From assembly GCF_023016285.1 (NCBI RefSeq), contig NZ_CP095413.1:4850501-4914500 (forward strand): a DNA stretch of 64,000 bases, in the 5' to 3' direction. Position numbers and translations under genes: made by a program. Below the pieces are notes generated by a model. That model was not told the origin of the DNA and made no database searches. It saw nothing but the letters and a program-made list of their open reading frames with translations. Shown here piece by piece: positions 1 to 7,689 of this stretch. The DNA is from Muricauda sp. SCSIO 64092 (GTDB lineage Bacteria; Bacteroidota; Bacteroidia; Flavobacteriales; Flavobacteriaceae). Every line of letters starts with the position of its first letter. Position 1 is the first letter of the stretch.

Positions 1-1
1 T

Positions 2-919
2 GCACAGGGTTCGGTCAAGACCATGGTTGCAACAACCAATGGTACGGTGACCATGCCAGCTACCAACATTACGGAGGGAATGGAAGTGAAACGGGGGCAA
101 TTGCTAATGGGGGTAAGTAGCCAAGGGTTGGTGTCCGATAATTTGAGCGCTCAGATAACCAAAGCAAAAGCCAATTTTGACCAAGCCATAGCAGAATACA
201 ATAGAAAAAAGGAGCTTTACGAAAGTAAGATCATCCCCAAGTCAGAGTTTGAAAAGGTAGAAAACAGTTACGCCATTGCTAAAGCTGAGTATCAGAGCCT
301 GTCCATAAATGTATCCGGTGGCAACAAACAGATAAGGGCACCCTTTAACGGGTTTGTGAAATCCTTGAAGGTCTCCAATGGTGAATATGTTGAACAGGGT
401 ATGCCCATGGTCAGCATTGGTTCCCATCAATCCAAAATCCTCAAATCCCAATTGGCACCAAGTCAAGCTCTCACGACTGAAAATATAAAAGAGTTGTGGT
501 ATCAATCCGAAAGTGGGCAATGGAGGGACCTAGCGGACTCCGGTGGGGAAATCCTTTCTGTTTCCAAAGATGTTGAGCATAACAATCCGCTTATTTCAAT
601 TTATGCCAAGGTAAATGATGTGATCGGATTGCCCGATGGCAGCCTGACCCAAGTTCAGATTGCCCTGGGCGATGGAAAACAAGCCACATTGGTACCGGAA
701 TCGGCCTTGTTGGAAGACTATGGTAGCTATTCCGTAATCGTACAGCTCTCCGGAGAAAGCTTTGAAAGACGTCCCATCAGCATTGGGAAACGGAATGGTA
801 AAAGCGTGGAGGTACGCAATGGATTGCAGGTAGGCGAGGTTGTGGTTACCTCGGGTGCATATCAAGTCAAAATGGCGTCCATGTCAGGTTCAACCCCTGC
901 ACATGGACACGAACACTAG
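2..919 (+). CDS. RND efflux periplasmic adaptor (HlyD/CusB family), 5' end cut by window
   Basis: This is the membrane fusion protein of a tripartite RND efflux pump, linking the inner-membrane pump to an outer-membrane channel in the periplasm. The reading frame is open from base 2, so the N-terminus, including any signal peptide, lies outside the window; the ATG at 23 is internal. What remains shows a lipoyl-like half (V-K-R-G-Q-L around residue 30), a helical hairpin rich in K, E and A, the second lipoyl half (I-R-A-P-F-N-G) and a beta-barrel region. The C-terminus ends in a His-rich tail (H-G-H-E-H), typical of metal-export adaptors. It sits 12 bases before the RND pump, so the two are one operon. 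A heavy-metal (Cu/Ag or Zn/Co/Cd) role is inferred from the partner and the tail. Confidence 0.9.
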   Translation, partial: AQGSVKTMVATTNGTVTMPATNITEGMEVKRGQLLMGVSSQGLVSDNLSAQITKAKANFDQAIAEYNRKKELYESKIIPKSEFEKVENSYAIAKAEYQSLSINVSGGNKQIRAPFNGFVKSLKVSNGEYVEQGMPMVSIGSHQSKILKSQLAPSQALTTENIKELWYQSESGQWRDLADSGGEILSVSKDVEHNNPLISIYAKVNDVIGLPDGSLTQVQIALGDGKQATLVPESALLEDYGSYSVIVQLSGESFERRPISIGKRNGKSVEVRNGLQVGEVVVTSGAYQVKMASMSGSTPAHGHEH

Positions 920-931
920 AAAGTATATCCT

Positions 932-3900
932 ATGCTCAATAAAATATTGAATATTTCCCTTAAGAATAGATTGTTCATTCTATTGGGGGCAGCAGTACTG
1001 AGTATGCTGGGGGTGTATCACACAAGGACGATGAACATTGATGTTTTCCCTGATTTGACAGCCCCCACGGTGACCATTTTGACCGAAGCCCACGGTATGG
1101 AATCCGAAGAAGTGGAAAAATTGGTGACCTATCCGTTGGAAACCGCCTTGAACGGTTCACCAAACGTTAGGCGTATCCGTTCTTCATCAGCAGCGGGCAT
1201 TTCCATTGTTTGGATAGAATTCGAATGGGGCACGGACATCTATAGGGCACGACAGGTCGTGAGCGAACGCATCCCGATGGTACGTGAAAACCTTCCCGAA
1301 GGGGTTGGAACACCGACCATGGCGCCAATTTCATCCATCATGGGAGAAATCATGCTCTTAGCGGTGACTTCGGATAGCTTGTCCCCTATGGACCTGCGGA
1401 CACTTTCCGATTGGACGATACGGCCCCGTCTAAAAGCTATTAGCGGTATCGCCAACGTGGTGGTCATTGGGGGCGAGTACAAACAATATCAGGTGTTTGC
1501 CAATCCCGAAAAATTAAAGTATTACAACATAGGTCTTTCGGAATTGGCGGATCATGTAAGGGAAGCCAATGTAAATGCTCCAGGTGGAATCATCAATCAA
1601 TATGGCAATCAATACGTTATAAAAGGAAGTGGCAGAGCGTATTCGTTGGAAGATTTGGAAGAGGCGGTTGTAAAGGAAATCAATGGAAAATCTGTCAAAA
1701 TAAAGGATGTGGCCACGGTACAGGTTGGGCCATCCGATAAAATCGGGGATGGTTCATTGAATGGTAATCCATCGGTTATCCTGACCCTATCCAAACAACC
1801 TGATGTCAACACGTTAAAGTTGACCGGTCAACTGGACGTCGCCATCGAGGATTTGCAGAAAACCCTCCCTAAAGGTGTGGAAATCAAAAGCCATATTTTC
1901 AGGCAAGCGGACTTTATAAAGGCTTCTATCGGAAATCTTAACCAAACGCTTCTGGAAGGGGCTTTCTTTGTGGTCATCGTACTGCTTGTTTTCTTTATGA
2001 ATTGGCGCACTACCGTCATCTCATTGTTGGCCATACCCATTTCCCTTTTAGTGTCCACCATTATTTTAAAATGGTTGGGCCATACCATCAATACGATGAG
2101 CTTGGGAGGTATGGCCATTGCGATTGGAGTGTTGGTGGATGACGCCATTATTGATGTGGAAAATGTGTACAAACGTTTACGGGAAAACGTCCGTAGACCC
2201 AAAGATGAAAGACAATCGATGATCAAGGTGGTCAGAGATGCATCCATCGAAATCCGTAGCTCCATTATCATAGCCACGCTGATTATTATTGTATCCTTTG
2301 TGCCACTGTTCTTTTTAAGTGGCATGGAAGGTAGGTTATTGAAACCGCTGGGAATTGCATTTGTGACATCCGTATTGACTTCATTGGTGGTGGCGGTAAC
2401 GGTTACGCCCGTACTTTGTTCCTACCTGCTTGACAATGAAAAATTGCTCAATAAACAGGCCGGGGGCACCAAAGTGGAACAATGGCTGCAAAAACACTAT
2501 GCCAACTTGTTGGGCAAGGCTATTAAAATTCCGAAAACCATAATTGCCGTAACCGTTTTGGTATTTGTTTTGAGCTTGGCCTTGGCAACCCAATTGGGCA
2601 GAAGCTTTTTACCAGAGTTCAACGAAGGCTCATTGGTCATTAGTGTTGTAGGTCCACCGGGAATGTCTTTGGAAGAAAGCAATAAGACAGGGAAGCAGGT
2701 GGAAAACCTGCTCTTGGAAATGCCCGAAGTAAGCGTTGTGACACGCAGGACGGGTCGTGCGGAATTGGACGAACATGCACAAGGGGTGAATGCAGCTGAA
2801 ATTGACGCACCCTTTGTTCTGGAAGGTAAGACCAAAGAGGAATTTTTTGAAGAGGTCCGAAACAAATTGGGCGTTGTTCCCGGTGTGAACATTACACTTG
2901 GCCAACCCATCGCCCACCGAATTGACCATATGCTTTCGGGGACAAGGGCCAATATCGCCATCAAAATATTTGGCCCAGACCTGCAACGTTTGTTTGAATT
3001 GGGCAAGCAAATAGAGCAGAACATCAGGGTTATTGATGGATTGGCGGACGTGGCGGTCGATCAACAGATTGAGGTACCACAGATACGCATCAGGCCCAAA
3101 CGTCAGATTTTGGCAGCGTATGGGATGACCATAGGTAATTTGATGGAACAGATCGATATTGCCTATGCAGGAGAAATAGTAGGCAGCATTTACGAAGGGC
3201 AACGGTATTTCGACCTAGTGGTGCGCTATGAAAAACCGTTCCGTGATAACATCGAAAAAATCAAAAATACACTTATACATTTGCCCAACAAGGGGCAGAC
3301 CGTTTTGGGCGAACTGGCGACCATAAGCTCTGTAAGCAGTCCAAATAGCATAGGTCGTGAAGATGTACAACGCAAAATAGTGGTGGCGGCAAACGTACAA
3401 GGGAGGGACTTGCGAGGTGCCGTCAATGAAATTGAAGAAGTAGTGAATACCTCCACTAGACTGCCCGAAGGGTACCGTATTCAGTATGGTGGTCAATTCG
3501 AGAGTGAATCAAAGGCTTCACAACTTTTGTTGATAACGTCCCTATTGGCCATTGGGGCAATATTTCTGTTGCTGTATTACGAGTTCAAAAATGTAAGACT
3601 GGCATTTGTGGTACTGCTCAATCTTCCACTGGCTTTGATTGGCGGAATCCTCATCGTTTTTTTTACTTCGGGAATCGTTAGCATAGCAGCCAAAATTGGT
3701 TTTATCAGTCTATTCGGTATAGCTACGCGCAACGGTATTTTATTGGTTTCCCGATATGAGGATCTGTATGCTGAAGGAAAGACAGGGCTTGATCTGATCA
3801 GAGTTGGGGCATTGGATAGATTAAACCCGATTCTGATGACCGCCTTTACCACTGGTTTGGCGTTGATTCCTTTAGCGTTGAAAGGAGGCCAACCGGGAAG

Positions 3901-4018
3901 TGAGATACAAAGCCCAATGGCAGTGGTCATCCTTGGAGGCTTAATTTCAGCTACTGTTTTGAATTTAATGGTAATTCCCTGTATCTATATGATAACAATT
4001 AATAGGGCTGAAAATTGA
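932..4018 (+). CDS. Heavy-metal efflux RND transporter permease (CusA/CzcA family)
   Basis: Inner-membrane proton-driven RND pump of 1028 residues, the normal length for the heavy-metal (HME) branch. The start M-L-N-K-I is followed by the first membrane helix and the periplasmic opening F-P-D-L-T-A-P, which is typical of CusA/CzcA. A transmembrane segment near residues 395-410 carries the paired acidic residues G-V-L-V-D-D-A-I with a following E-N-V, the HME proton-relay signature. Large periplasmic loops lie between TM1-2 and TM7-8, and a final group of helices ends near I-P-C-I-Y-M. It follows the adaptor gene by 12 bases. No outer-membrane factor is visible downstream, where a terminator and a tRNA gene follow, so that gene is probably upstream of the window. 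The exact metal cannot be read from sequence alone. Confidence 0.93.
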   Translation: MLNKILNISLKNRLFILLGAAVLSMLGVYHTRTMNIDVFPDLTAPTVTILTEAHGMESEEVEKLVTYPLETALNGSPNVRRIRSSSAAGISIVWIEFEWGTDIYRARQVVSERIPMVRENLPEGVGTPTMAPISSIMGEIMLLAVTSDSLSPMDLRTLSDWTIRPRLKAISGIANVVVIGGEYKQYQVFANPEKLKYYNIGLSELADHVREANVNAPGGIINQYGNQYVIKGSGRAYSLEDLEEAVVKEINGKSVKIKDVATVQVGPSDKIGDGSLNGNPSVILTLSKQPDVNTLKLTGQLDVAIEDLQKTLPKGVEIKSHIFRQADFIKASIGNLNQTLLEGAFFVVIVLLVFFMNWRTTVISLLAIPISLLVSTIILKWLGHTINTMSLGGMAIAIGVLVDDAIIDVENVYKRLRENVRRPKDERQSMIKVVRDASIEIRSSIIIATLIIIVSFVPLFFLSGMEGRLLKPLGIAFVTSVLTSLVVAVTVTPVLCSYLLDNEKLLNKQAGGTKVEQWLQKHYANLLGKAIKIPKTIIAVTVLVFVLSLALATQLGRSFLPEFNEGSLVISVVGPPGMSLEESNKTGKQVENLLLEMPEVSVVTRRTGRAELDEHAQGVNAAEIDAPFVLEGKTKEEFFEEVRNKLGVVPGVNITLGQPIAHRIDHMLSGTRANIAIKIFGPDLQRLFELGKQIEQNIRVIDGLADVAVDQQIEVPQIRIRPKRQILAAYGMTIGNLMEQIDIAYAGEIVGSIYEGQRYFDLVVRYEKPFRDNIEKIKNTLIHLPNKGQTVLGELATISSVSSPNSIGREDVQRKIVVAANVQGRDLRGAVNEIEEVVNTSTRLPEGYRIQYGGQFESESKASQLLLITSLLAIGAIFLLLYYEFKNVRLAFVVLLNLPLALIGGILIVFFTSGIVSIAAKIGFISLFGIATRNGILLVSRYEDLYAEGKTGLDLIRVGALDRLNPILMTAFTTGLALIPLALKGGQPGSEIQSPMAVVILGGLISATVLNLMVIPCIYMITINRAEN

Positions 4019-4032
4019 TGTTGTACAAAGAC

Positions 4033-4063
4033 AAAAAACCCAAGACCTAAATCTTGGGTTTTT
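4033..4063. terminator. Bidirectional intrinsic terminator between RND pump and tRNA-Met
   Basis: A perfect inverted repeat, AAAAACCCAAGA and TCTTGGGTTTTT around a 6-base loop, gives a stem with A and T runs on both sides. It can end the efflux operon on the plus strand and the tRNA-Met transcript on the minus strand. Confidence 0.9.
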
Positions 4064-4068
4064 CTTAG

Positions 4069-4142
4069 TAGCGAGAGGGAGACTTGAACTCCCGACCTCA
4101 GGGTTATGAATCCTGCGCTCTAACCACCTGAGCTACCTCGCC
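4069..4142 (-). tRNA. tRNA-Met (anticodon CAT)
   Basis: Read on the minus strand, the 74-base gene begins GGCGAGG and folds into a cloverleaf: D arm GCTC/GAGC, anticodon stem and loop with TTCATAA (CAT at 34-36), a T loop TTCAAGT flanked by GGGAG/CTCCC, and the acceptor 3' strand TCTCGCT plus discriminator A. The first and last acceptor pairs are G-U. The first pair is not the C-A mismatch of initiator tRNA, so this is an elongator Met tRNA; a lysidine-modified tRNA-Ile(CAT) is a less likely alternative. CCA is not encoded. Confidence 0.92.
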
Positions 4143-4226
4143 GGATTGAATTGATTTATGCCGCTTTGAACAGTTTGCGGACCTGTCCACCACAGCAAAT
4201 GCCCAAGCATTTTGCAAAGGCGGGTG

Positions 4227-4257
4227 CAAATATACTGGTTAATTTCTGCTCCTTCAA
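4227..4257 (-). promoter_or_regulatory. Bacteroidota promoter for tRNA-Met
   Basis: On the minus strand TTG (4255-4257) is followed after 20 bases by TATATTTG (4227-4234), a full match to the -33/-7 consensus. The expected transcript start is about 80 bases upstream of the mature tRNA. Confidence 0.75.
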
Positions 4258-4336
4258 AATTCAGGATTATTTTATTAGTTGTAATTTATTTTTTTATATT
4301 ACCGGAATATATCAATTCAATAAAACAGCGTAGCGC

Positions 4337-4720
4337 ATGAGCGATAAAACTAAGTTCGAGATGGAGTTTGTTATACAATCGTCCCCCCAACTGCTCTATA
4401 ATTACATTTCCACTCCTTCCGGCCTTTCGGAATGGTTTGCGGACAATGTAAATTCAAGGGGTGAACTGTTCACCTTCATTTGGGATGGGGCAGAGGAGAA
4501 CGCCAAATTGCTCAAGCGAAAAAGTGATGAATTTGTGCGTTTTGCCTGGGAGGAGAATGACGATTCGACCTATTTCGAAATGCGCATTATTGTTGATGAA
4601 ATCACTAAGGATGTTTCCCTGTTTATCTCCGATTTTGCCGAAGAGGATGAAATGGACGAAGTAAAAATGCTTTGGCGTAATCAAATCGCGGATCTAAAAC
4701 AGGTTTTGGGATCTAAATAA
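4337..4720 (+). CDS. START-like (SRPBCC) domain protein
   Basis: A 127-residue soluble protein built as one helix-grip fold. The N-terminal pattern F-V-I-Q-S-S-P-Q-L-L-Y-N-Y-I-S-T-P-S-G-L followed by E-W-F-A-D is the usual opening of START-like/AHSA1-related proteins, where the strand and helix line a hydrophobic pocket. Family members bind lipids or other small hydrophobic molecules; no ligand can be named here. It has no signal peptide or membrane segment, so it is probably cytosolic. It lies between tRNA-Met and a class IV aminotransferase, and a separate -7 element for the aminotransferase follows it. The ATG at 4337 is preceded by an AT-rich stretch. Closely related small proteins are common in Flavobacteriia next to class IV aminotransferases, from my knowledge of the group. 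Confidence 0.8.
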   Translation: MSDKTKFEMEFVIQSSPQLLYNYISTPSGLSEWFADNVNSRGELFTFIWDGAEENAKLLKRKSDEFVRFAWEENDDSTYFEMRIIVDEITKDVSLFISDFAEEDEMDEVKMLWRNQIADLKQVLGSK

Positions 4721-4736
4721 TCCAATCTCCACATAT

Positions 4737-4744
4737 TATCTTTG
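4737..4744 (+). promoter_or_regulatory. -7 promoter element (TATCTTTG) for the aminotransferase gene
   Basis: TATCTTTG matches TAnnTTTG and overlaps a TTG that would otherwise extend the next gene, which supports the downstream ATG at 4766 as the true start. No clear -33 TTG is seen at the usual distance. Confidence 0.55.
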
Positions 4745-4765
4745 CGCACTTTAAAGGATACTTTG

Positions 4766-5620
4766 ATGGTAAATTTTAACGGGGCGCTTTTGGAACGTAC
4801 CTCCCATTTTCTTACCCACACCAATAGGGGGTTCTTGTTTGGGGATGTACTTTTTGAGGAAGTACGGATAATCCATGGGCAAATTGTCTTTTGGGAAGAC
4901 CACTATTTTAGGCTCATGGCCAGTATGCGGATTTTACGTATGGAAATCCCCATGGAGTTTACCATGGAATTTCTGGAAGAACAGATTGGGGCCACCCTTG
5001 AGTCCAATGGTTTAATGGAAAAACCGGCCCTGGTGCGTATTGCCGTGTTTCGGGATGGGGGTACCACCCTTTCCCCAAAACAAAACAAAGTGTCTTTTGT
5101 CCTGGATACCATGGCGCTTTCTGCCCCGTTTTACACCCTGGATGAAAATGCCTATGAAGTGGAATTGTTCAAGGATTACCTGATCAATGATGATATGCTC
5201 TCCAAATTGGATACCAACAATAAAACCGTTGAAGTGGTGGCGAGCATCTTTGCCCGGGAAAATGGCTATTCCGATTGTATCCTCTTGAACACCAAAAAGC
5301 ATGTAGTGGGAACCATATGGGGCTCAATTTTTTTGGTAAAGGATGGAAAAGTCAAAATACCACCACTATCGGATGGGGCAAAAAATAGGGTTTTACGAAA
5401 GAAATTGTATGAAATCATTGAGGCCATTGATGGGTTTGAAATTGAAGAGGCCGTTATTTCCCCCTTTGAACTCCAAAAAGCGGATGAGCTCTTTGTGGTG
5501 GACAATACCACGGGCATACAACCCATTACCCAATACAGGAAAAAAGCCTATGGGAACAAGACGGCAAGGAATCTTTTGGGCAAGCTCAATGCAAATGCCA
5601 GATTGGCTAGTTTAAAATAG
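4766..5620 (+). CDS. Aminotransferase class IV (PLP enzyme, branched-chain/D-amino acid/ADC-lyase type)
   Basis: A 284-residue fold-type IV PLP enzyme. Near the N-terminus is R-G-F-L-F-G-D-V-L-F-E-E, the usual F-G-D-x-x-F-E-x signature, followed by the arginine-rich segment before the second domain. The lysine in L-D-T-N-N-K-T is the likely Schiff-base lysine. The C-terminal half has N-T-K-K-H-V-V-G-T and later E-A-V-I-S-P-F-E-L, D-E-L-F-V-V-D-N-T-T-G-I, which bind PLP phosphate in this family. Members act as branched-chain aminotransferases, D-amino acid aminotransferases or aminodeoxychorismate lyases; sequence alone does not separate these. I use ATG 4766 because the upstream TTG at 4742 lies inside a promoter element. 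Confidence 0.85.
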   Translation: MVNFNGALLERTSHFLTHTNRGFLFGDVLFEEVRIIHGQIVFWEDHYFRLMASMRILRMEIPMEFTMEFLEEQIGATLESNGLMEKPALVRIAVFRDGGTTLSPKQNKVSFVLDTMALSAPFYTLDENAYEVELFKDYLINDDMLSKLDTNNKTVEVVASIFARENGYSDCILLNTKKHVVGTIWGSIFLVKDGKVKIPPLSDGAKNRVLRKKLYEIIEAIDGFEIEEAVISPFELQKADELFVVDNTTGIQPITQYRKKAYGNKTARNLLGKLNANARLASLK

Positions 5621-6164
5621 GATTCTCAGGAGAGTTGGACCAAATCAGATATTCGCCACCCAGTTCAATCATCTTTTCCTTCCAAAAGGCTGTGGTCGAT
5701 TTTTGGATGATATCACTTTGATACTCATTTTGTACCACCACCCATGATTTGGATACCAATTCCTGGTCCAATTGCAGGGAGGCCCATCCGGAATAGCCCA
5801 AAAAGAACCGAATGTCCTTTTCCGTAATGGTATTGTTATTGATTAACTCTACGGTTTTTTCAAAATCCCCTCCCCAATAGATACCATCCGAAATTTCCAC
5901 ACTATCGTCTATCAAATGGGGTACTTTGTGTATGAAGTACAAATTGTCCTGTTCCACGGGTCCTCCATTAAAAACCCGCAAGGGCACCTTTATTTCAGAA
6001 ACCAAATCACGGATGTCGTACTCCAAGGGCTTGTTCAATATAAAACCTACCGCACCTTCGGTGTTGTGTTCCGCCAAAAGGACAACGGATCTATTAAAGG
6101 AAACATCCCCCGTTAAGGCAGGTTCCGCAATCAATAGTTTTCCTTTTTTGGGTTTAATTTCCAC
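5607..6164 (-). CDS. YqgE/AlgH family protein (UPF0301)
   Basis: A conserved single-domain protein of unknown biochemical role. It shows the family hallmarks in order: K-G-K-L-L-I-A-E-P near the N-terminus, F-N-R-S-V-V-L-L-A-E-H, then G-A-V-G-F-I-L-N-K-P, N-G-G-P-V, and a C-terminal F-L-G-Y-S-G-W-A-S-L-Q-L-D-Q-E-L. The open frame extends upstream to a TTG at 6218, but the GTG at 6164 gives M-E-I-K-P-K-K-G and a length of 185 residues, which is the normal family size, so I chose it. A -7-like TATTTTTG lies at 6226-6233 on the same strand. The gene is convergent with the aminotransferase and overlaps its 3' end by 14 bases. Confidence 0.9.
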   Translation of the reverse strand: MEIKPKKGKLLIAEPALTGDVSFNRSVVLLAEHNTEGAVGFILNKPLEYDIRDLVSEIKVPLRVFNGGPVEQDNLYFIHKVPHLIDDSVEISDGIYWGGDFEKTVELINNNTITEKDIRFFLGYSGWASLQLDQELVSKSWVVVQNEYQSDIIQKSTTAFWKEKMIELGGEYLIWSNSPENPILN

Positions 6165-6225
6165 GGTGTTTTTTGTTCTGGTAACAAATAAATGTACTGT
6201 TTTAAATGATAACTTCAAAAGTTGC

Positions 6226-6233
6226 CAAAAATA
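6226..6233 (-). promoter_or_regulatory. -7 element (TATTTTTG) for the yqgE-like gene
   Basis: TATTTTTG on the minus strand lies about 60 bases before the chosen GTG start. It abuts the terminator of the upstream HU gene. No -33 TTG is obvious. Confidence 0.45.
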
Positions 6234-6267
6234 AAAAGCACTTCGTAGTGAAACGAAGTGCTTTTTT
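6233..6267 (-). terminator. Terminator downstream of the HU gene
   Basis: Perfect inverted repeat AAGCACTTCGT / ACGAAGTGCTT around a short loop, flanked by A and T runs. It lies just after the HU stop codon (6289) in the direction of HU transcription. Confidence 0.88.
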
Positions 6268-6288
6268 AAGCGGTAAAAGACATATCTT

Positions 6289-6561
6289 TTAGTTTACGGC
6301 ATCGCTTAACTCAGAACCCGCCTTAAACTTCACAACATTTTTTGCAGCAATCTTAATAGTCTGACCAGTTTGTGGGTTTCTTCCCTCTCTGGCGTTTCTT
6401 CTGGAAACTGACCATGATCCAAAACCAACTAAAGAAACTCGGTTTCCTTTTTTAAGTGATCCTTCAACATTGCCCAAGAAAGATTCCAATGCTTTTTTAG
6501 CAGCTGCCTTGGTGATGCCAGCGTCAGCGGCCATTGCATCGATTAATTCTGTTTTGTTCAT
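6289..6561 (-). CDS. HU family DNA-binding protein
   Basis: A 90-residue nucleoid protein that binds and bends DNA as a dimer. It begins M-N-K-T-E-L-I-D-A-M-A, has the helical N-terminal half, and contains the DNA-binding arm signature G-F-G-S-W-S-V-S-R-R-N-A-R-E-G-R-N-P-Q-T-G followed by K-N-V-V-K-F-K-A-G. This length and motif order are standard for HU, and specificity of the IHF kind is not indicated. It is a single-gene unit: a full promoter (TTG-19-TAAATTTG) lies upstream and a strong hairpin terminator follows. The leader is about 45 bases and AT-rich. Confidence 0.97.
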   Translation of the reverse strand: MNKTELIDAMAADAGITKAAAKKALESFLGNVEGSLKKGNRVSLVGFGSWSVSRRNAREGRNPQTGQTIKIAAKNVVKFKAGSELSDAVN

Positions 6562-6606
6562 AATTGAATTAAATTAATTGTTGTTAATATAACTTTAAAT
6601 GCTGAA

Positions 6607-6636
6607 CAAATTTATACGGAATTGCGGGCAGACCAA
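6607..6636 (-). promoter_or_regulatory. Bacteroidota promoter for the HU gene
   Basis: On the minus strand TTG (6634-6636), a 19-base spacer and TAAATTTG (6607-6614) match the -33/-7 consensus. The HU ATG is 45 bases downstream of the -7 element. Confidence 0.8.
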
Positions 6637-6737
6637 GTAAATTCAAGGGAAATCAGGGTTTTTGTTGATAACTTGAAGTCTTTGTTGATAAAAGCGACCA
6701 AATTTTAACCTTTCCCTTAACCCAATGATAATGCGGG

Positions 6738-7679
6738 CTAGAGCACATGTGCATCCTTATGCACTTTAAGACCGTTCAACAACTCCTTGATTTCCATTTT
6801 TCGTTTGCCCGGAAATTGTACCTCCAGCAATTGCAAAAAACCATCCTTGACCGCAATTTTTAAATGGTTTTTGGAGACCACGAAGGCTCCCACCTTATGT
6901 TGATGTTGTTCGTACTCCTTCCCCACGGCAAAAATCTTAAGGGTGGTGCTTTCATCCCCATTGCTGAAATCTGTCCACGCCGCGGGGTAAGGGCTCAAAC
7001 CCCGAATAAAATTAAAGAGCCGGTCCAACGGTAACGACCAATCTATCTTACAGTCTTCCTTAAAAATTTTAGGGGCCTGTTTTAGGTTTTTTGATTGCGG
7101 CTGTTTTTTGGTCCGCACGGCACCGCTCTCAATGGCACCAACGGTTTCCAAAATGAGGTCCGCCCCCAAATGCATTAACCTATCGTGCAAGGAGCCGGCA
7201 TCTTCCCCTGGGTCTATTTTGGTTTTCTTTTGCTGGATGATTTCCCCGGTATCGATTTTCTCATCAATAAAAAATGTGGTGACTCCGGTTTCCCGTTCCC
7301 CATTGATGATGGCCCAATTAATAGGGGCAGCACCCCTATATTGCGGCAATAGGGAAGCATGGAGGTTAAAGGTACCGAACTCAGGAAGTTCCCAGACTAC
7401 CTTTGGAAGCATCCTAAAGGCGACCACAATTTGTAAATTGGGTTTAAGGGCCTTGAGCTCCTCCAAAAAGGACGCGTCTTTTAAGTTGGTAGGCTGTAAG
7501 ACCTTAAGCCCCATTTGAACGGCATAACGTTTAACGGCGGATTCATTGAGTTTTCTACCCCTTCCCGCAGGTTTATCGGGAGCGGTAATGACCCCAACAA
7601 CGGTATACCCCGTTTCTACCAATCGGGAAAGTCCCTGAACCGCGAAATCAGGGGTTCCCATAAAAACAATACGCAACAT
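6738..7679 (-). CDS. fmt: Methionyl-tRNA formyltransferase
   Basis: Transfers a formyl group from 10-formyltetrahydrofolate to Met-tRNA(fMet) in the cytosol, the last step before initiation. The N-terminus M-L-R-I-V-F-M-G-T-P-D-F-A is diagnostic. The catalytic block F-N-L-H-A-S-L-L-P-Q-Y-R-G-A-A-P-I-N-W-A-I carries the N and H of the active site, and G-V-T-T-F-F-I-D-E-K-I-D-T-G-E-I holds the conserved D. The C-terminal OB-like domain follows L-S-P-Y-P-A-A-W. An ATG at 7703 would overlap the end of recQ, but the ATG at 7679 gives the canonical start, leaves a 10-base gap after the recQ stop, and is preceded by a purine-rich stretch, so I prefer it (313 residues). Third gene of the AAA-recQ-fmt operon. 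Confidence 0.95.
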   Translation of the reverse strand: MLRIVFMGTPDFAVQGLSRLVETGYTVVGVITAPDKPAGRGRKLNESAVKRYAVQMGLKVLQPTNLKDASFLEELKALKPNLQIVVAFRMLPKVVWELPEFGTFNLHASLLPQYRGAAPINWAIINGERETGVTTFFIDEKIDTGEIIQQKKTKIDPGEDAGSLHDRLMHLGADLILETVGAIESGAVRTKKQPQSKNLKQAPKIFKEDCKIDWSLPLDRLFNFIRGLSPYPAAWTDFSNGDESTTLKIFAVGKEYEQHQHKVGAFVVSKNHLKIAVKDGFLQLLEVQFPGKRKMEIKELLNGLKVHKDAHVL

Positions 7680-7689
7680 TCCCTTTTCC

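Noticed and set aside
4151..4333. 60-codon frame after tRNA-Met on the plus strand
   Set aside because: It overlaps the tRNA promoter region on the other strand, has no family features and an unlikely composition.
4742..4765. TTG start extending the aminotransferase gene
   Set aside because: The TTG is part of a TATCTTTG promoter element and the ATG at 4766 gives the normal N-terminus.
6165..6218. TTG start extending the YqgE-like protein by 18 residues
   Set aside because: The GTG at 6164 gives the standard family N-terminus and length.
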